The notes under the pieces: generated by a model | Told to the model about the DNA's origin: nothing | Databases searched by the model: none | Seen by the model: only the letters and a program-made list of their open reading frames with translations | Translations under genes and position numbers: made by a program | Shown: positions 37,401 to 46,797 of the stretch, piece by piece | Numbering within the stretch: the stretch's first letter is position 1 | How the letters are laid out: every line of letters starts with the position of its first letter | NCBI GenBank assembly: GCA_022574185.1 | Contig: JACZSM010000002.1 | Location: 62,001 to 126,000 of the forward strand | Length of the DNA: 64,000 nt | Direction: 5' to 3' | Source of the DNA: Pseudomonadota bacterium | Lineage (GTDB): Bacteria > Pseudomonadota > Gammaproteobacteria > Steroidobacterales > Woeseiaceae

Positions 37401-38523
37401 CCCATCGCGCGGTAAAGACCGACTCGTAAATTCGATTGCGAATTCTGAGAATCGCGTCTTCGTCGATCACGATCAAGCCGACCGCGATCAATCGACGTTG
37501 TATCGGCGACCCGAGGTCCGTAGCCACCGTTCCGCCCGTGCGAATTCGTCCGAATAGATTCAACAGAGATTCGCGCCGCCCGGCATCATTAACCAACTCG
37601 CGATGGATATGACTCATGTGTGGCTCGCTGTGCAACGCGGCGCGACCAGAGAGTTGCTGGGCAACGATGCGATCAACGTTGCCAGCAATGTCGCCCTGAA
37701 TGTTCTCGCGTGAGATCGATCGTGCGAGCTTTTGCGACAAATAGGGTTGTCCGGCCGTCCAGTGGTAGATCCGATCGAGAGCAAGTGTCGCATCCTGTGG
37801 CGACAGGTTGAGCTCTGTTGCAAACAGGTTCAGATCCTGGCGTGAAAAATCTGCGAGTGACACCGGCTGCGTGATATTGAAAGGCGACTGCTCCGGTTCG
37901 TCGATCAGGCTCAGCGGATCGCACTCACCCAACAGTACAAAAGTGAGTCGCGCAAATTCAGGGTCAGTCACACGTGCATTGTGTGCCGCTCGAATGCTCT
38001 CGAGCAATTGATCAGCGAAGGGCAAGTTGCCGATGCACTGAATTTCATCTACGAAGACAACAATGCGCTCCTGCACGTTTTGCAAGATGATTTCTGCGTA
38101 GAACTCGACGAGACGCTGACGATTGCCCAGTATTGACTTGTCTTGCCACCAGGTCTGCAGGTCAACACGAATGCGCAGCTGGCGTAGCAGACGATAGGCG
38201 ACACTATAATACCAGCGTCCGGCATCACTGGCAGCATCACGTATGCCTATCTGCTCGAGATCAAGAATCGCGACTTTGAAACCGTTGTTCTCCAGCCTGG
38301 CCGCCGTCGCTGCCGTCAGGCTCGACTTGCCGCTACGATCCGGCGCAATAACATGCGCATAGCGACCGGACACGACAGTTTCGTAAAGCAGGTTGTCAGC
38401 ACCGCGGCGGACGTAGCCGGCTCGCACAGCATGCAACGGCACGCCAACACTAAAGAACTCGCCAGTCGTGTCGACCTTGGCGTGCTCGGAAGCTGACGTT
38501 GGCTGGTCCGATTTCCCCGTCAT
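34498..38523 (-). CDS. Membrane-bound STAND-like ATPase with P-domain and WD40 propeller
   Basis: A 1341-residue protein with an unusual order of parts. Residues 25-380 are an AAA-like ATPase: Walker A APDRSGKSS (60-68), Walker B IVVFVDEIQ (154-162), and a winged-helix-like end (LGSPIQRRLIAVGLIV). Residues 384-406 are one transmembrane helix (PLALAAAAIIAIVAIPFW). Residues 410-580 form a helical linker. Residues about 590-690 match the P-domain of proprotein convertases (LRIKVIAPSGRAVEIDPG; FLGEPLNGTWSLSVRDEEIG; GQLVGWTLTLDSQG). From about 720 to the end there are WD40-like repeats (IRIWNIAGGLPKPFFG; VRVWDLAFAKPV). If the ATPase is cytoplasmic, the P-domain and propeller face the periplasm. 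The partner and role are unknown; signalling or defence is a guess. Confidence 0.85.
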   Translation of the reverse strand: MTGKSDQPTSASEHAKVDTTGEFFSVGVPLHAVRAGYVRRGADNLLYETVVSGRYAHVIAPDRSGKSSLTAATAARLENNGFKVAILDLEQIGIRDAASDAGRWYYSVAYRLLRQLRIRVDLQTWWQDKSILGNRQRLVEFYAEIILQNVQERIVVFVDEIQCIGNLPFADQLLESIRAAHNARVTDPEFARLTFVLLGECDPLSLIDEPEQSPFNITQPVSLADFSRQDLNLFATELNLSPQDATLALDRIYHWTAGQPYLSQKLARSISRENIQGDIAGNVDRIVAQQLSGRAALHSEPHMSHIHRELVNDAGRRESLLNLFGRIRTGGTVATDLGSPIQRRLIAVGLIVIDEDAILRIRNRIYESVFTARWANENLTNNWRPLALAAAAIIAIVAIPFWYTQLLPRSYVDLLTSDTVELVTAADAFTNFRSFPGHVDSADNMYRNFLRLRARSANDISQIAAIAAMAEKLPDGDRLPDELLAGFWDRQARTAMRFERRDAALLAVLESLILSTPQRRSRAAMLVSVDYPQLIASLPFDDGSTVVFDPGSMLLTQVRDAQVSQWSLGAQGLQRREDWTITALEVLPLVRRVIVDRESVVRRIGLTLNLSHARVADLRIKVIAPSGRAVEIDPGVARASSNEDIRIPPEQLREFLGEPLNGTWSLSVRDEEIGVAGQLVGWTLTLDSQGLVEDFQRGLNIPDPVERDTDNLWFSADGRFAIARAMQSDSVRVWDLAFAKPVRAVAVNELEKLIGLSAGASLLATATQDTVNLWSTATGRRVASLPVGPASMTSTLTEDGEHLFVQRRSDTDTRFVLWSLSDAIIEATLDIAGTPALVSLDSQGHRIAVADYDRAVRVWNFLSGELIAQIDLAAQPSQIRLAAGGESLGVVFGDEGVALWRTDRPQRPLLEEFSRGRWQLEFSPSGSKVLVGRPKYGFQVYDSRDGYLLGPLLGSGSDGMADGLLGFGADEQIVITGGPENGARFWRAPAIATRKESVSDAGSHTIWSPSGDAVAMSTPDGSTVVIGDHRGDVHILASDAGRDGLSSEGQDVSFLGHSSDVRLLSTSPDGSLVASAADDNTIRIWNIAGGLPKPFFGNIPGNPIDKIVFSPDALLIGILSSNRVHVMDTSSGVILARFDLGERHQGMAFADSTHLYVGSDSGALRAITRDNGDNWSMQMLWQGAAAIRWLEASPRSRYLVLVDQNNLAQQFSLSEGKLGAMSLQLPNTIEEVTFAPGGSRVLFRTPGWIHRASSARSGLIWLDAMLAPKALDSARMVFGDPAIGAAALGNRVYLPVAGDGFVHLAELNFGAVHGPGLFGNKDKLLEEWRRKIGAVSADGAP

Positions 38524-38613
38524 TCGTGATTCCGTGGCAATCCGATTTGTATTCTCCGAAATTTATGGAGATGCTGCCAGTGCTGCAACACTCGTCACAA
38601 CCAAGGCATTACA

Positions 38614-39267
38614 ATGACTGAGCATACGCTGCTCAAAAAGGACCTGTTCGGTGAAATTCGCATATCGACCGATGACGGCGAAGTCCTTATTGTGCGCGAC
38701 TCAAACGGTGCAAGCCGCTGGGTGCGGTGGCTTGCACGATTATTGATGCGCCGAGAAGCCCGCGCACTCGTCGCACTGGCAAACCTTGATGGCGTACCGC
38801 AATTGCGCATAATTGCGCAAAACCTGCTTGTTCGCAGCTATATCCCAGGTAAGCCGATGCACCGCAGCAAGCCCTCCGACCCCGCCTATTTCAATGCTGC
38901 CGCGCGGCTGTTGCGGCGGCTGCACGGCGCTGGAGTCGTACACAACGATCTCGCCAAGGAGCCAAATATTCTGGTACGCGACGATGGCTCCCCGGCTTTC
39001 GTCGATTTTCAACTCGCCTGGTTCGCGACGCGCCGCAGTTACCTGTTTCGGCTGCTGGCACGCGAGGACTTGCGTCATCTACTCAAGCACAAGCGCACGT
39101 ATTGCCCACGAGCATTAACAATTCGCGAGCGTTCTATTCTCAGCAATCCATCGCTGCTCTCGCGACTGTGGATGCAGTTAGCTAAACCCGTGTACCTGTT
39201 TATAACGCGAGTGCTGCTGGGCTGGGCTGATCGCGAAGGTGCTGCGGATCGTGGTGATCAAACTTAG
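38614..39267 (+). CDS. RIO-like small protein/lipid kinase
   Basis: A 217-residue kinase-fold protein. The catalytic loop HNDLAKEPNILV has Asp112, and VDFQLAW has the metal-binding Asp131 (DFQ in place of DFG). A glycine-rich loop is not clear, as in RIO and Kdo/heptose kinase relatives. Many homologues are annotated as serine/threonine protein kinases. ATG has AAGG seven bases upstream. It is divergent from the large ATPase and followed by a small hypothetical gene. Substrate unknown. Confidence 0.83.
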   Translation: MTEHTLLKKDLFGEIRISTDDGEVLIVRDSNGASRWVRWLARLLMRREARALVALANLDGVPQLRIIAQNLLVRSYIPGKPMHRSKPSDPAYFNAAARLLRRLHGAGVVHNDLAKEPNILVRDDGSPAFVDFQLAWFATRRSYLFRLLAREDLRHLLKHKRTYCPRALTIRERSILSNPSLLSRLWMQLAKPVYLFITRVLLGWADREGAADRGDQT

Positions 39268-39272
39268 CCCGG

Positions 39273-39542
39273 ATGGTTCGGTATACTGCGCATGTGGATT
39301 ACTACCATCAACATAACCTCGTCAATCGCGATGTAGTCGGTGCCGATCGACGCTTCGGCATTCGTGTGACGTTGCCGCCCGGCGACACCTTGCACAAGGT
39401 CCTGGGAAACGACTGGGAGCAACTGCACTGGTATCCCGGCGAGGCAGAGCGCGATCGAGCATTTGAACAGATGGCGATGCGGCATGGATACTCCCGTGAT
39501 ACCGACAGTCCGACGCAGGTACTCGAGAAAATCGTCCGTTAA
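39273..39542 (+). CDS. Small conserved-looking hypothetical protein
   Basis: 89 residues, no recognised domain. It is rich in His near the start (DYYHQHNLVNRDVVG) and in charged residues at the end. It starts 5 bases after the kinase stop and overlaps the patatin gene end by 4 bases. There is no strong ribosome site; a GTG at 39294 is an alternative start. The frame is intact and codon use looks like the neighbours. Confidence 0.5.
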   Translation: MVRYTAHVDYYHQHNLVNRDVVGADRRFGIRVTLPPGDTLHKVLGNDWEQLHWYPGEAERDRAFEQMAMRHGYSRDTDSPTQVLEKIVR

Positions 39543-41773
39543 TTCGGCGAGCCAATAAACAGGTAATAGTTGGTCCGACCGTTTTCGCCGAAACCCGCAG
39601 CCACGTAGACCGGACCGAAGTAAGTATCGAACCCCGCAAATACGCTGCCATTGAACAACAACGAATCAATTCGGATGTCGGAGCGCGTTCGCCAGGCATT
39701 GCCTGCTTCAATCGAGGCACCGATATACACGGGCACATCGAACAATCCTCCTGACGAACTGCCGACACGCCGATAATAGATAAGCCGGGTCAGGGCCGTG
39801 TGCGGCCCACTTATTTCTCCACGCTGCAGACCGGACAGCTGCAAGAATCCGCCAAGCGGGAAGTAATCCTGTACAGCGTCGTATGAGTCCATGGTCGTGG
39901 CGTAGCCCAGGCCAAATTGCAGGCTGCTTTTACCGCGACTCCAGACTGCGGTGAAATTCGACTCAAACGTGTCAAAATTGTCGTCCGCGCCCAGAGCAGA
40001 TCGAGACAGATTCCAGCGCAAATCCGCGCGCACACCATGCCGGGGGAAATACGCACTATCGAGCGTATCGATACGTAGACTTGCAAAAAAGCCACCCGTA
40101 TCAAAATCCACATTGGGCAGTGATGGGTCACCAACCTTGACGCGCGCCTCACCGATGCCTCGATACGCGCCCAATCGTAATTCACCGAACGATCCGATTT
40201 CGGCACCAAGGTCAATTCCTGTCTCGGCTTCCGTAATACGCAGTCTCGCCACGGCATCTTCGGCTACAAACGCGTTTAGATTCGACTGGCGCATTTCCAG
40301 GCGCGGCGCGATAAACAGGCGCGAGTTCGATCCGAACGGCTGATAGAACTCGGAAAACAACAGTGGATCAGTGCCTAGTCGAATATCGGTGCGCCACTCA
40401 GCGCCCTTGCGGTTGATTCCAGTCCGAGTCAGGCGAGCCGATAAATTAAAAGCCGTCGAGCCCGCGAAATCGTCTTCTACCGATAATCCTAGCTTCAGCA
40501 GATTGGGGCCCCAACTCTTGGATATCGCCTCGTACTCAACACCGGTCGTGCCACCTTCGTCGACCAGTCGATAACTGACCTGCTCATACAAATCGAGACC
40601 ATGCAGCCGGTCCGCGCCGGCTGCGAGCCATTTCGTGTTTATCGCATCGCCGGACTCGATGCCTAGACGCGACTCGAGCAGTTCCGTCGACACCCGGCCG
40701 TCATGAACAATGCGCACGAACGCCAGGCGTTGATCGTTTATTTTTCGAACCTCTCGGCGAGCCACATATTCCGCGTACGCCTCTTCATCGACGCCTAATT
40801 TCCTGAGTTTGTCCCCGGCCGCAATGGTCGCATCCGCGCCCGGACCGATGGCTTCGGCAATTTCGCCGAAATTGGTAACAGCGAAAGTGCCGAGCTCCGG
40901 GCTGATCAGGACATCGTCAAACTTGAGCTGTTCAATTTGACGCAGGGTCTCCACGCGGATCAGGACCGTCAGCATCTGCTCGGTAATCGCCACGGCCGAC
41001 TCGAGTTCGTGGGGTGCATACAGCGGAAATTCGACGTTGACGGCAATGATGATGTCGACGTCCATCGTACGCATGACGTCGATGGGCAGATTGCCGACAA
41101 GTCCGCCGTCCACGAGCAGGCGGCCGTCGAGCTGGACCGGTGCTATCAGGCCTGGCACGGACATACTTGCCCGAATTGCGCGTGCCAAATCACCCTGACC
41201 CATTACGTACATTTCACCGAGCGCAATATCGGAGGCTATCGCCCGAAACGGTATCGGCAAATTATCGAAATTGGAGATGTGTGAAACGTCGATCGTGAGT
41301 TCGCGCAAAATCAGGTCCAGCTTCTGGCCCTGGACGACGCCCTTTGGCAGTAGCAGACCTCCATCCTTTATGCCGAACTCAAGGTCAATCGGAAATTGTT
41401 CATCGTCCTGCTTGCGACGGAAACTGAGATCCCTTCGTCGTGGTGCGTCGGAAAGCACTGTGGCCCAATCCAGCGACGCAACGAGCTCCTCGAGCTCGGC
41501 CGCGGTCATACCCGACGCATATAATCCTCCAACGATCGCTCCCATACTGGTACCAGCGATCGCGTCGATCGGTATGCGCATTCTTTCCAGCTCCCGCAGT
41601 ACGCCGACATGCGCCGCACCTCGAGCACCACCGCCGCCGAGTACGAGACCAATTCGCGGTCTTGCCCCGCTCGATTCAGCCAACTCGGTCTCGGCCGTGG
41701 CAGCCGCTGTCGATATGAGTATTGCTGCCGCCATGAGCATCGGCAGGCATTGATTCGGTCTCGGCGCAGTCAT
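39539..41773 (-). CDS. Patatin-like phospholipase with outer-membrane barrel (PlpD type, type Vd)
   Basis: A 744-residue exported protein. Signal peptide (LMAAAILISTAAATAE), patatin domain about 40-300 with the oxyanion loop GLVLGGGGARGAAH, nucleophile Ser76 (GTSMG) and Asp222 (VDGGLVGN), then a POTRA-like segment (about 330-410) and a C-terminal beta barrel of the Omp85 class to the end, finishing YYLFIGSPN. This is the layout of Pseudomonas PlpD, a type Vd autotransporter phospholipase A1. ATG at 41773 is chosen over a TTG at 41779. Confidence 0.92.
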   Translation of the reverse strand: MTAPRPNQCLPMLMAAAILISTAAATAETELAESSGARPRIGLVLGGGGARGAAHVGVLRELERMRIPIDAIAGTSMGAIVGGLYASGMTAAELEELVASLDWATVLSDAPRRRDLSFRRKQDDEQFPIDLEFGIKDGGLLLPKGVVQGQKLDLILRELTIDVSHISNFDNLPIPFRAIASDIALGEMYVMGQGDLARAIRASMSVPGLIAPVQLDGRLLVDGGLVGNLPIDVMRTMDVDIIIAVNVEFPLYAPHELESAVAITEQMLTVLIRVETLRQIEQLKFDDVLISPELGTFAVTNFGEIAEAIGPGADATIAAGDKLRKLGVDEEAYAEYVARREVRKINDQRLAFVRIVHDGRVSTELLESRLGIESGDAINTKWLAAGADRLHGLDLYEQVSYRLVDEGGTTGVEYEAISKSWGPNLLKLGLSVEDDFAGSTAFNLSARLTRTGINRKGAEWRTDIRLGTDPLLFSEFYQPFGSNSRLFIAPRLEMRQSNLNAFVAEDAVARLRITEAETGIDLGAEIGSFGELRLGAYRGIGEARVKVGDPSLPNVDFDTGGFFASLRIDTLDSAYFPRHGVRADLRWNLSRSALGADDNFDTFESNFTAVWSRGKSSLQFGLGYATTMDSYDAVQDYFPLGGFLQLSGLQRGEISGPHTALTRLIYYRRVGSSSGGLFDVPVYIGASIEAGNAWRTRSDIRIDSLLFNGSVFAGFDTYFGPVYVAAGFGENGRTNYYLFIGSPN

Positions 41774-41833
41774 TGGCAATTCATCCGTGGGCGATCCAAG
41801 CTGATTATAATGGCGCGCTCACGCGAGAACCGC

Positions 41834-43924
41834 ATGCAAAGATTCAACTACTTGAAAAAGAGCGTTCTGGTCCTAGCCGCCTTTGCTGCGATGCCAATCG
41901 CAGAACAATCCGCAGTGGCCGAGGATAGCCCCCTCACCGAGATTGTCGTCACCAGCCAGCGGCGCGAGCAACCGCGCCTCTTACACTCGGGAAACATCGA
42001 CCGCCTCGACGGCGCCGTACTCGCACGAGTACAACATCAGCATATCCATGAACTGTTGAGCCGAATTTCGGGAGTCTGGCTGAGTCGCGGCAGCGGCCAG
42101 GAACACCTCACCGCAATTCGCTCTCCGGTTTTGACAGGCGCCGGGTCGTGTGGTGCGTTTCTTTTTCTCGAAGACGGTATCCCGATTCGACCCGCGGGAT
42201 TTTGCAACGTCAATTCGCTGTTCGAAGTCAACACCGAACAAGCGCAATCCATCGAGGTCATTCGCGGACCGGGAAATGCACTGTTCGGCTCGAATGCCCT
42301 GCATGGCATTGTCAATGTCCTGATGCCGGTCCCGGGATACAGGGATGCACCAGAGCTCGCAATCGAAGTCGGCGCCAACGACTATTTGCGTGCGCGTGCG
42401 GAGCTGCCTTTCGATGTTGCTTCGTCGTGGCTCGCAGCCGTCGTCTACGCCAACGACGGCGGTTTTCGTGATGATTCAGGTTACCGGCAGGGCAAACTTC
42501 ATGTGAAGCGCCACTGGCAAATTTCCGACGGCGACCTTACTACGGCGTTCACATTCACCGACCTCAATCAGGAAACCGCGGGATTTATAATTGGCGAAAA
42601 CTCGTATAAGGATCCGACCGTTAATCGCAGCAATCCAAACCCGGATGCATTTCGTAATGCAACGAGTCTGCGGACATACGCCATCTGGTCACGGCCCACG
42701 CCGCGTTTCGACCTCGATATTCGGCCGTACCTGCGCTTTTCCGATATGCAGTTCCTGCAGCATTTTCTGCCGGGAAAACCGCTCGAGGAAAACGGCCACG
42801 TCAGCCTGGGGATTATCGCCACAGCAATTTTTGACACGCCGAATCACCGGACCATAGCCGGCGTGGATATCGAATGGAGCGACATGTTCCTCAAAGAGAC
42901 GCAGGATGAGCCGACGCAAGGTTCCGATTTTTTGCGTGAAACGCGCCCTGCCGGCAAACATTACGACTACACGGTCTCAAGTATCGGTATTGCTCCGTAC
43001 CTGCAATCCGACTTCCGGATTAACGAGCGCCTGACTCTCGGCGCCGGACTTCGTATTGACACGCTGCATTACAACTACAGTAATCGCATGCTGAGTGGCA
43101 ACACGCGCGACAATGGCGAGGCTTGCGGGTTTGGCGGCTGCCTGTATTCTCGACCTGCGGATCGCAGTGACAATTTCACGAATTTCGCGCCGAAGCTGTC
43201 GCTCATTTACAAGGCCAGCTCTTCGCGAAGCTTCTATGCAGTGCTCGCCCGCGGCTTTCGCGCACCGCAGGCGACAGAACTGTATCGGCTGCAAAGTGGT
43301 CAGCAAGTGGCGGATCTCGACTCAGAGCGCATCGACAGCATCGAGTTCGGTGTGCGTAAGATTCGCCGGGGCCTGTCGGCTGATGTTGCCGTATTTGCAA
43401 TGAGCAAGCGTGGCAGCGTTTTTCGTGACGCCGAAGGGTATAACGTCGGTAACGCGCGCAGCAAACATCGTGGAATCGAGTTTTCCCTTGACTGGCAGCT
43501 AACCGCGCAGCTGTCACTTTCAATCGATACGAGTTACGCCCGTCACACGTATGCTTTTGATGTCATTGCCGCGCGCGGCGAGGAGTTTGTATCCGGGCGG
43601 GATATCGACACGGCGCCGCGCTGGCTCGGCAACATAGACCTGGTCTATGAGCCGAACGGAATTCTCAATATCGGCCTGCAACTGGTGTCGATCGGCGAGT
43701 ACTATCTCGACGCCGAAAATCGATTTCGTTACCCGGGCCATACGCTCGCGAACCTGCGCGTCAGCCTGCGACTCTCGTCGCAATTCGAGCTGGCTTTTCG
43801 ACTGCATAACATCATGGACCGCAGCATCGCCGACCGCGCCGACTATGCGTTCGGCAATTATCGGTACTTTCCGGGCCGTGGCCGGGAACTGTTCGCCGAA
43901 TTGCGCTACTCACCCAAGCACTAA
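41834..43924 (+). CDS. TonB-dependent outer-membrane receptor
   Basis: A 696-residue receptor: signal peptide (VLVLAAFAAMPIAEQSAVAE), a TonB box-like start (LTEIVVTSQRR), plug domain (HIHELLSRISGVWLSRGSGQ; IEVIRGPGNALFGSNALHG) and a beta barrel ending FAELRYSPKH. Size and plug resemble Cir/FecA-like catecholate or cobalamin receptors, but the ligand is not readable from the sequence. An ATG at 41810 is an alternative start. Divergent from the patatin gene with about 60 bases between them. Confidence 0.9.
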   Translation: MQRFNYLKKSVLVLAAFAAMPIAEQSAVAEDSPLTEIVVTSQRREQPRLLHSGNIDRLDGAVLARVQHQHIHELLSRISGVWLSRGSGQEHLTAIRSPVLTGAGSCGAFLFLEDGIPIRPAGFCNVNSLFEVNTEQAQSIEVIRGPGNALFGSNALHGIVNVLMPVPGYRDAPELAIEVGANDYLRARAELPFDVASSWLAAVVYANDGGFRDDSGYRQGKLHVKRHWQISDGDLTTAFTFTDLNQETAGFIIGENSYKDPTVNRSNPNPDAFRNATSLRTYAIWSRPTPRFDLDIRPYLRFSDMQFLQHFLPGKPLEENGHVSLGIIATAIFDTPNHRTIAGVDIEWSDMFLKETQDEPTQGSDFLRETRPAGKHYDYTVSSIGIAPYLQSDFRINERLTLGAGLRIDTLHYNYSNRMLSGNTRDNGEACGFGGCLYSRPADRSDNFTNFAPKLSLIYKASSSRSFYAVLARGFRAPQATELYRLQSGQQVADLDSERIDSIEFGVRKIRRGLSADVAVFAMSKRGSVFRDAEGYNVGNARSKHRGIEFSLDWQLTAQLSLSIDTSYARHTYAFDVIAARGEEFVSGRDIDTAPRWLGNIDLVYEPNGILNIGLQLVSIGEYYLDAENRFRYPGHTLANLRVSLRLSSQFELAFRLHNIMDRSIADRADYAFGNYRYFPGRGRELFAELRYSPKH

Positions 43925-43927
43925 AAT

Positions 43928-45514
43928 TCAGGTGAAAGAGTTACTGAATTCGATTAATGAATCCAGTTCAGCGGCCCGGCGTTCATCACTCCAACCGAAT
44001 TCATTGGCTGCTATTGTGGCGAGCGTTGTATAAAGTCCCCGGCCCTGGTCTGCGCTCAGGCCGACCATCAGACGACGATGAACGATATCGCAGAGCGTTC
44101 GCGCCATCTCTTCGCGAATCGCGAAGACGACCTCGGCGGCAAGCACCGATTGTCGCGTATCGATGGTTTCGAGCAACGATGGCTCCGACTTCGCCAACTC
44201 CACAAGGCCGATTGCTCGACCCCCATAGATACTCATCAGCCGCTCGACCCCGTGACCGGACAAACACTTCACTGTGACGAGCGCCTCGCGAGCCTCATCA
44301 AGCCGGTATGCCCCGGGTAACAAGGTGTCCCCGGTACGGCACTCTGGCAGCTTACGGCCCAGCATCTTGCCCACACGTTTTACCGTTTGCTCGGCGAGAT
44401 TTCGATACGTCGTCAGTTTACCGCCAATAATCGTGATCAGGCCGCGAGCGACGCCGCGGTTTTTCTTGATGATGTGACGACGCGTAATCGAGGACTCGGG
44501 CCCTTTGTCGCGACGCGGCAATGGCCGCACGCCGGCGTAGGAATAATGAATGTCGCCAATCTCGAGTCCGGCGGCAGGAAACACACGATTTGTCTCAGCC
44601 AGGAGGTAGTCGACCTCCTCGCGACTGGCGCGAATTTCGGACAGATTGCCGTCGTAGCGAATATCGGTCGTGCCGATCAGGAACAGGTGATTCCACGGAA
44701 TGATAAAAAAGGGCCGGCCATCGGCAGCAGCTTCGACGTAATAAGCGTCGCGCGGCGCCCCCTCGAACGATCCAACGATGATGTGGCTGCCTTTGGTCCC
44801 TCCGATCAGCCTTGGCGATGCACCCGGTGCGATGCTTAGAACCTCGTCCACCCAGGGACCGGCAGCGTTGACGATAACGCTGACGGCAACCTCATGCTGC
44901 TGCCTGGTGACCGTGTCCACATACTCCAGAGATTTCACAGCGCCGTGCTCGACGTTGATGCGTGTCACGGCACTATAGGTTCGAACCTCCGCCCCGGCAG
45001 CACGCGCAGCGAGCAGATTTTCGAGCACGAGCCGTTCGGCAAAAGTCACCTGGGCGTCGAAATATCTTGCCGCTCCACGCAATCCCTGTGTCGCCAGACC
45101 CGGTTCTTCCGCAATCATCGCGTCACGACCCAGCATCTCGTGCCCCGGTACGGTCTTGCCAGCGGAGAGCAGGTCGTAAGTCATCATGCCCAGGCGAATC
45201 AGCAATGGTCCTCGCTTCGCCGATGCGTAGATCGGTATGCAGATTCTAATCGGCTTAACGAGATGCGCCGCTATACGTCGCAACGTTATACGTTCACGTA
45301 AGGACTCGAACACGAGTGACAATTCGCCGAATTCGAGATAACGCAGACCGCCATGAATCAATCGGCTTGATACGGCGGACGTGCCACTGCACAGATCTTT
45401 CTGCTCAAGCACGATTACTCGCAGGCCACTCAGAGCGGCATCCCGTGCAATGCCTGCGCCGTTGATGCCGGCCCCGATTACCGCGACATCATACGGCACC
45501 GCATGCACAGGCAT
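43928..45514 (-). CDS. glpD: Aerobic glycerol-3-phosphate dehydrogenase GlpD
   Basis: A 528-residue flavoenzyme of the GlpD family: FAD motif IGAGINGAGIARDAALSG near the start, the RLIHGGLRYLEFGE signature, and the C-terminal helical domain ending FGWSDERRAAELDSLIEF. It oxidises glycerol-3-phosphate to dihydroxyacetone phosphate and passes electrons to quinone at the inner membrane. Its ATG overlaps the proA stop as TGATG, so it is co-translated with a proline-biosynthesis operon, which is unusual. No glpK or glpF in the window. Confidence 0.95.
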   Translation of the reverse strand: MPVHAVPYDVAVIGAGINGAGIARDAALSGLRVIVLEQKDLCSGTSAVSSRLIHGGLRYLEFGELSLVFESLRERITLRRIAAHLVKPIRICIPIYASAKRGPLLIRLGMMTYDLLSAGKTVPGHEMLGRDAMIAEEPGLATQGLRGAARYFDAQVTFAERLVLENLLAARAAGAEVRTYSAVTRINVEHGAVKSLEYVDTVTRQQHEVAVSVIVNAAGPWVDEVLSIAPGASPRLIGGTKGSHIIVGSFEGAPRDAYYVEAAADGRPFFIIPWNHLFLIGTTDIRYDGNLSEIRASREEVDYLLAETNRVFPAAGLEIGDIHYSYAGVRPLPRRDKGPESSITRRHIIKKNRGVARGLITIIGGKLTTYRNLAEQTVKRVGKMLGRKLPECRTGDTLLPGAYRLDEAREALVTVKCLSGHGVERLMSIYGGRAIGLVELAKSEPSLLETIDTRQSVLAAEVVFAIREEMARTLCDIVHRRLMVGLSADQGRGLYTTLATIAANEFGWSDERRAAELDSLIEFSNSFT

Positions 45515-46797
45515 CAGGGTCGGACCTGCCCGCTACCGCGCACAATGTACTTGTAGCTCGTCAGTTGCTCTACGCCGACCGGACCCCGGGCGTGTACTCG
45601 CCCGGTTGCGATGCCAATTTCAGCGCCCATACCGAATTCACCACCATCAGCAAATTGCGTGGAGGCATTTTGCAACACGATTGCACTGTCAACTTCGTGC
45701 AGGAATTTTTCGGCAGCAGCCATATCGTCCGTAACAATACTCTCAGTATGGCTGGATCCGTATTGGCCAATGTGTGCAATCGCCTGATCGATGTCGTCGA
45801 CGACGCGCACTGAAATAATCGCGTCAAGATACTCGGTCGACCAATCGACTTCGCTAGCCTGCCTGACTCCCGCAACCAGCGCGGTGACCTCTGCATCACC
45901 GCGCACCTCGCATCCGGCATCGATAAGCGCGGCCAGGACAGTTGGTAGCAATCGATCGGCGGCGGACCGATCAACGAGTATGGTTTCAGCCGCACCACAG
46001 ACACCGGTACGACGCATCTTTGCGTTGAGGACAATGTCGCGGGCCATGTCGACGTCCGCCGCTGCGTGCAAATACACGTGGCAAATGCCTTCCAGGTGAC
46101 CGATCACCGGTACTCGCGCATCATCGCGCACTCGCTGTATCAGGCTCTTACCGCCGCGTGGTATGACAACATCGATCCATTCGCTCATCGAAGACAACAT
46201 ATAGCCCACGGCAGCCCGATCCGTCGTAGGCACCATTTGCACAGCATCCGTATCGATTCCGGCGACGGCCAGGCCATCACGCAGACATGCAAAGATCGCA
46301 CTATTTGAGCGAACGCTCTCGGACCCGCCCCGAAGAATCGAAGCATTGCCCGCTTTCAGGCAAAGAACTGCAGCATCGGCCGTAACGTTCGGGCGACTTT
46401 CGTAAATGATGCCAATAACGCCGAGTGGCACCGTAACGCGCTGAAATTTCAGGCCATTCGGTCGGTCCCACTCAGCAATGACTTTACCGATCGGATTCGA
46501 CAGATCGGCCACGGTTTCGATGCCGGTCGCCATTGCCTCGATACGGTCCGCATCCAGCATCAGGCGATCGAGCATGGCGCCGCGAAGCCCTTTTTCCTTG
46601 GCTTCACGCAAATCGACCTCGTTAGCCGCAAGGATGTCGGCGCTGGCAACGCGAATCGCTGCGGCCGCTGCCAGCAATGCGCGATTGCGGTCATCATTAC
46701 CCGACAACGCGAGCCCCGCCGCAGCGCGGCGAGCTGACACGCCGATGGCATCCATCATCGCAGCGATCGACGCGGTCACTTTTTCAGTTGGATTCAT
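45514..46797 (-). CDS. proA: Glutamate-5-semialdehyde dehydrogenase ProA
   Basis: A 427-residue NADPH-dependent dehydrogenase of proline biosynthesis, reducing glutamyl phosphate to the semialdehyde. Signature segments: [36 protein letters not shown] and the nucleophile cysteine in [14 protein letters not shown]. Length is normal. ATG at 46797 overlaps the end of proB; an in-frame TTG is at 46803. It sits between proB and glpD in one operon. Confidence 0.96.
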   Translation of the reverse strand: MNPTEKVTASIAAMMDAIGVSARRAAAGLALSGNDDRNRALLAAAAAIRVASADILAANEVDLREAKEKGLRGAMLDRLMLDADRIEAMATGIETVADLSNPIGKVIAEWDRPNGLKFQRVTVPLGVIGIIYESRPNVTADAAVLCLKAGNASILRGGSESVRSNSAIFACLRDGLAVAGIDTDAVQMVPTTDRAAVGYMLSSMSEWIDVVIPRGGKSLIQRVRDDARVPVIGHLEGICHVYLHAAADVDMARDIVLNAKMRRTGVCGAAETILVDRSAADRLLPTVLAALIDAGCEVRGDAEVTALVAGVRQASEVDWSTEYLDAIISVRVVDDIDQAIAHIGQYGSSHTESIVTDDMAAAEKFLHEVDSAIVLQNASTQFADGGEFGMGAEIGIATGRVHARGPVGVEQLTSYKYIVRGSGQVRP

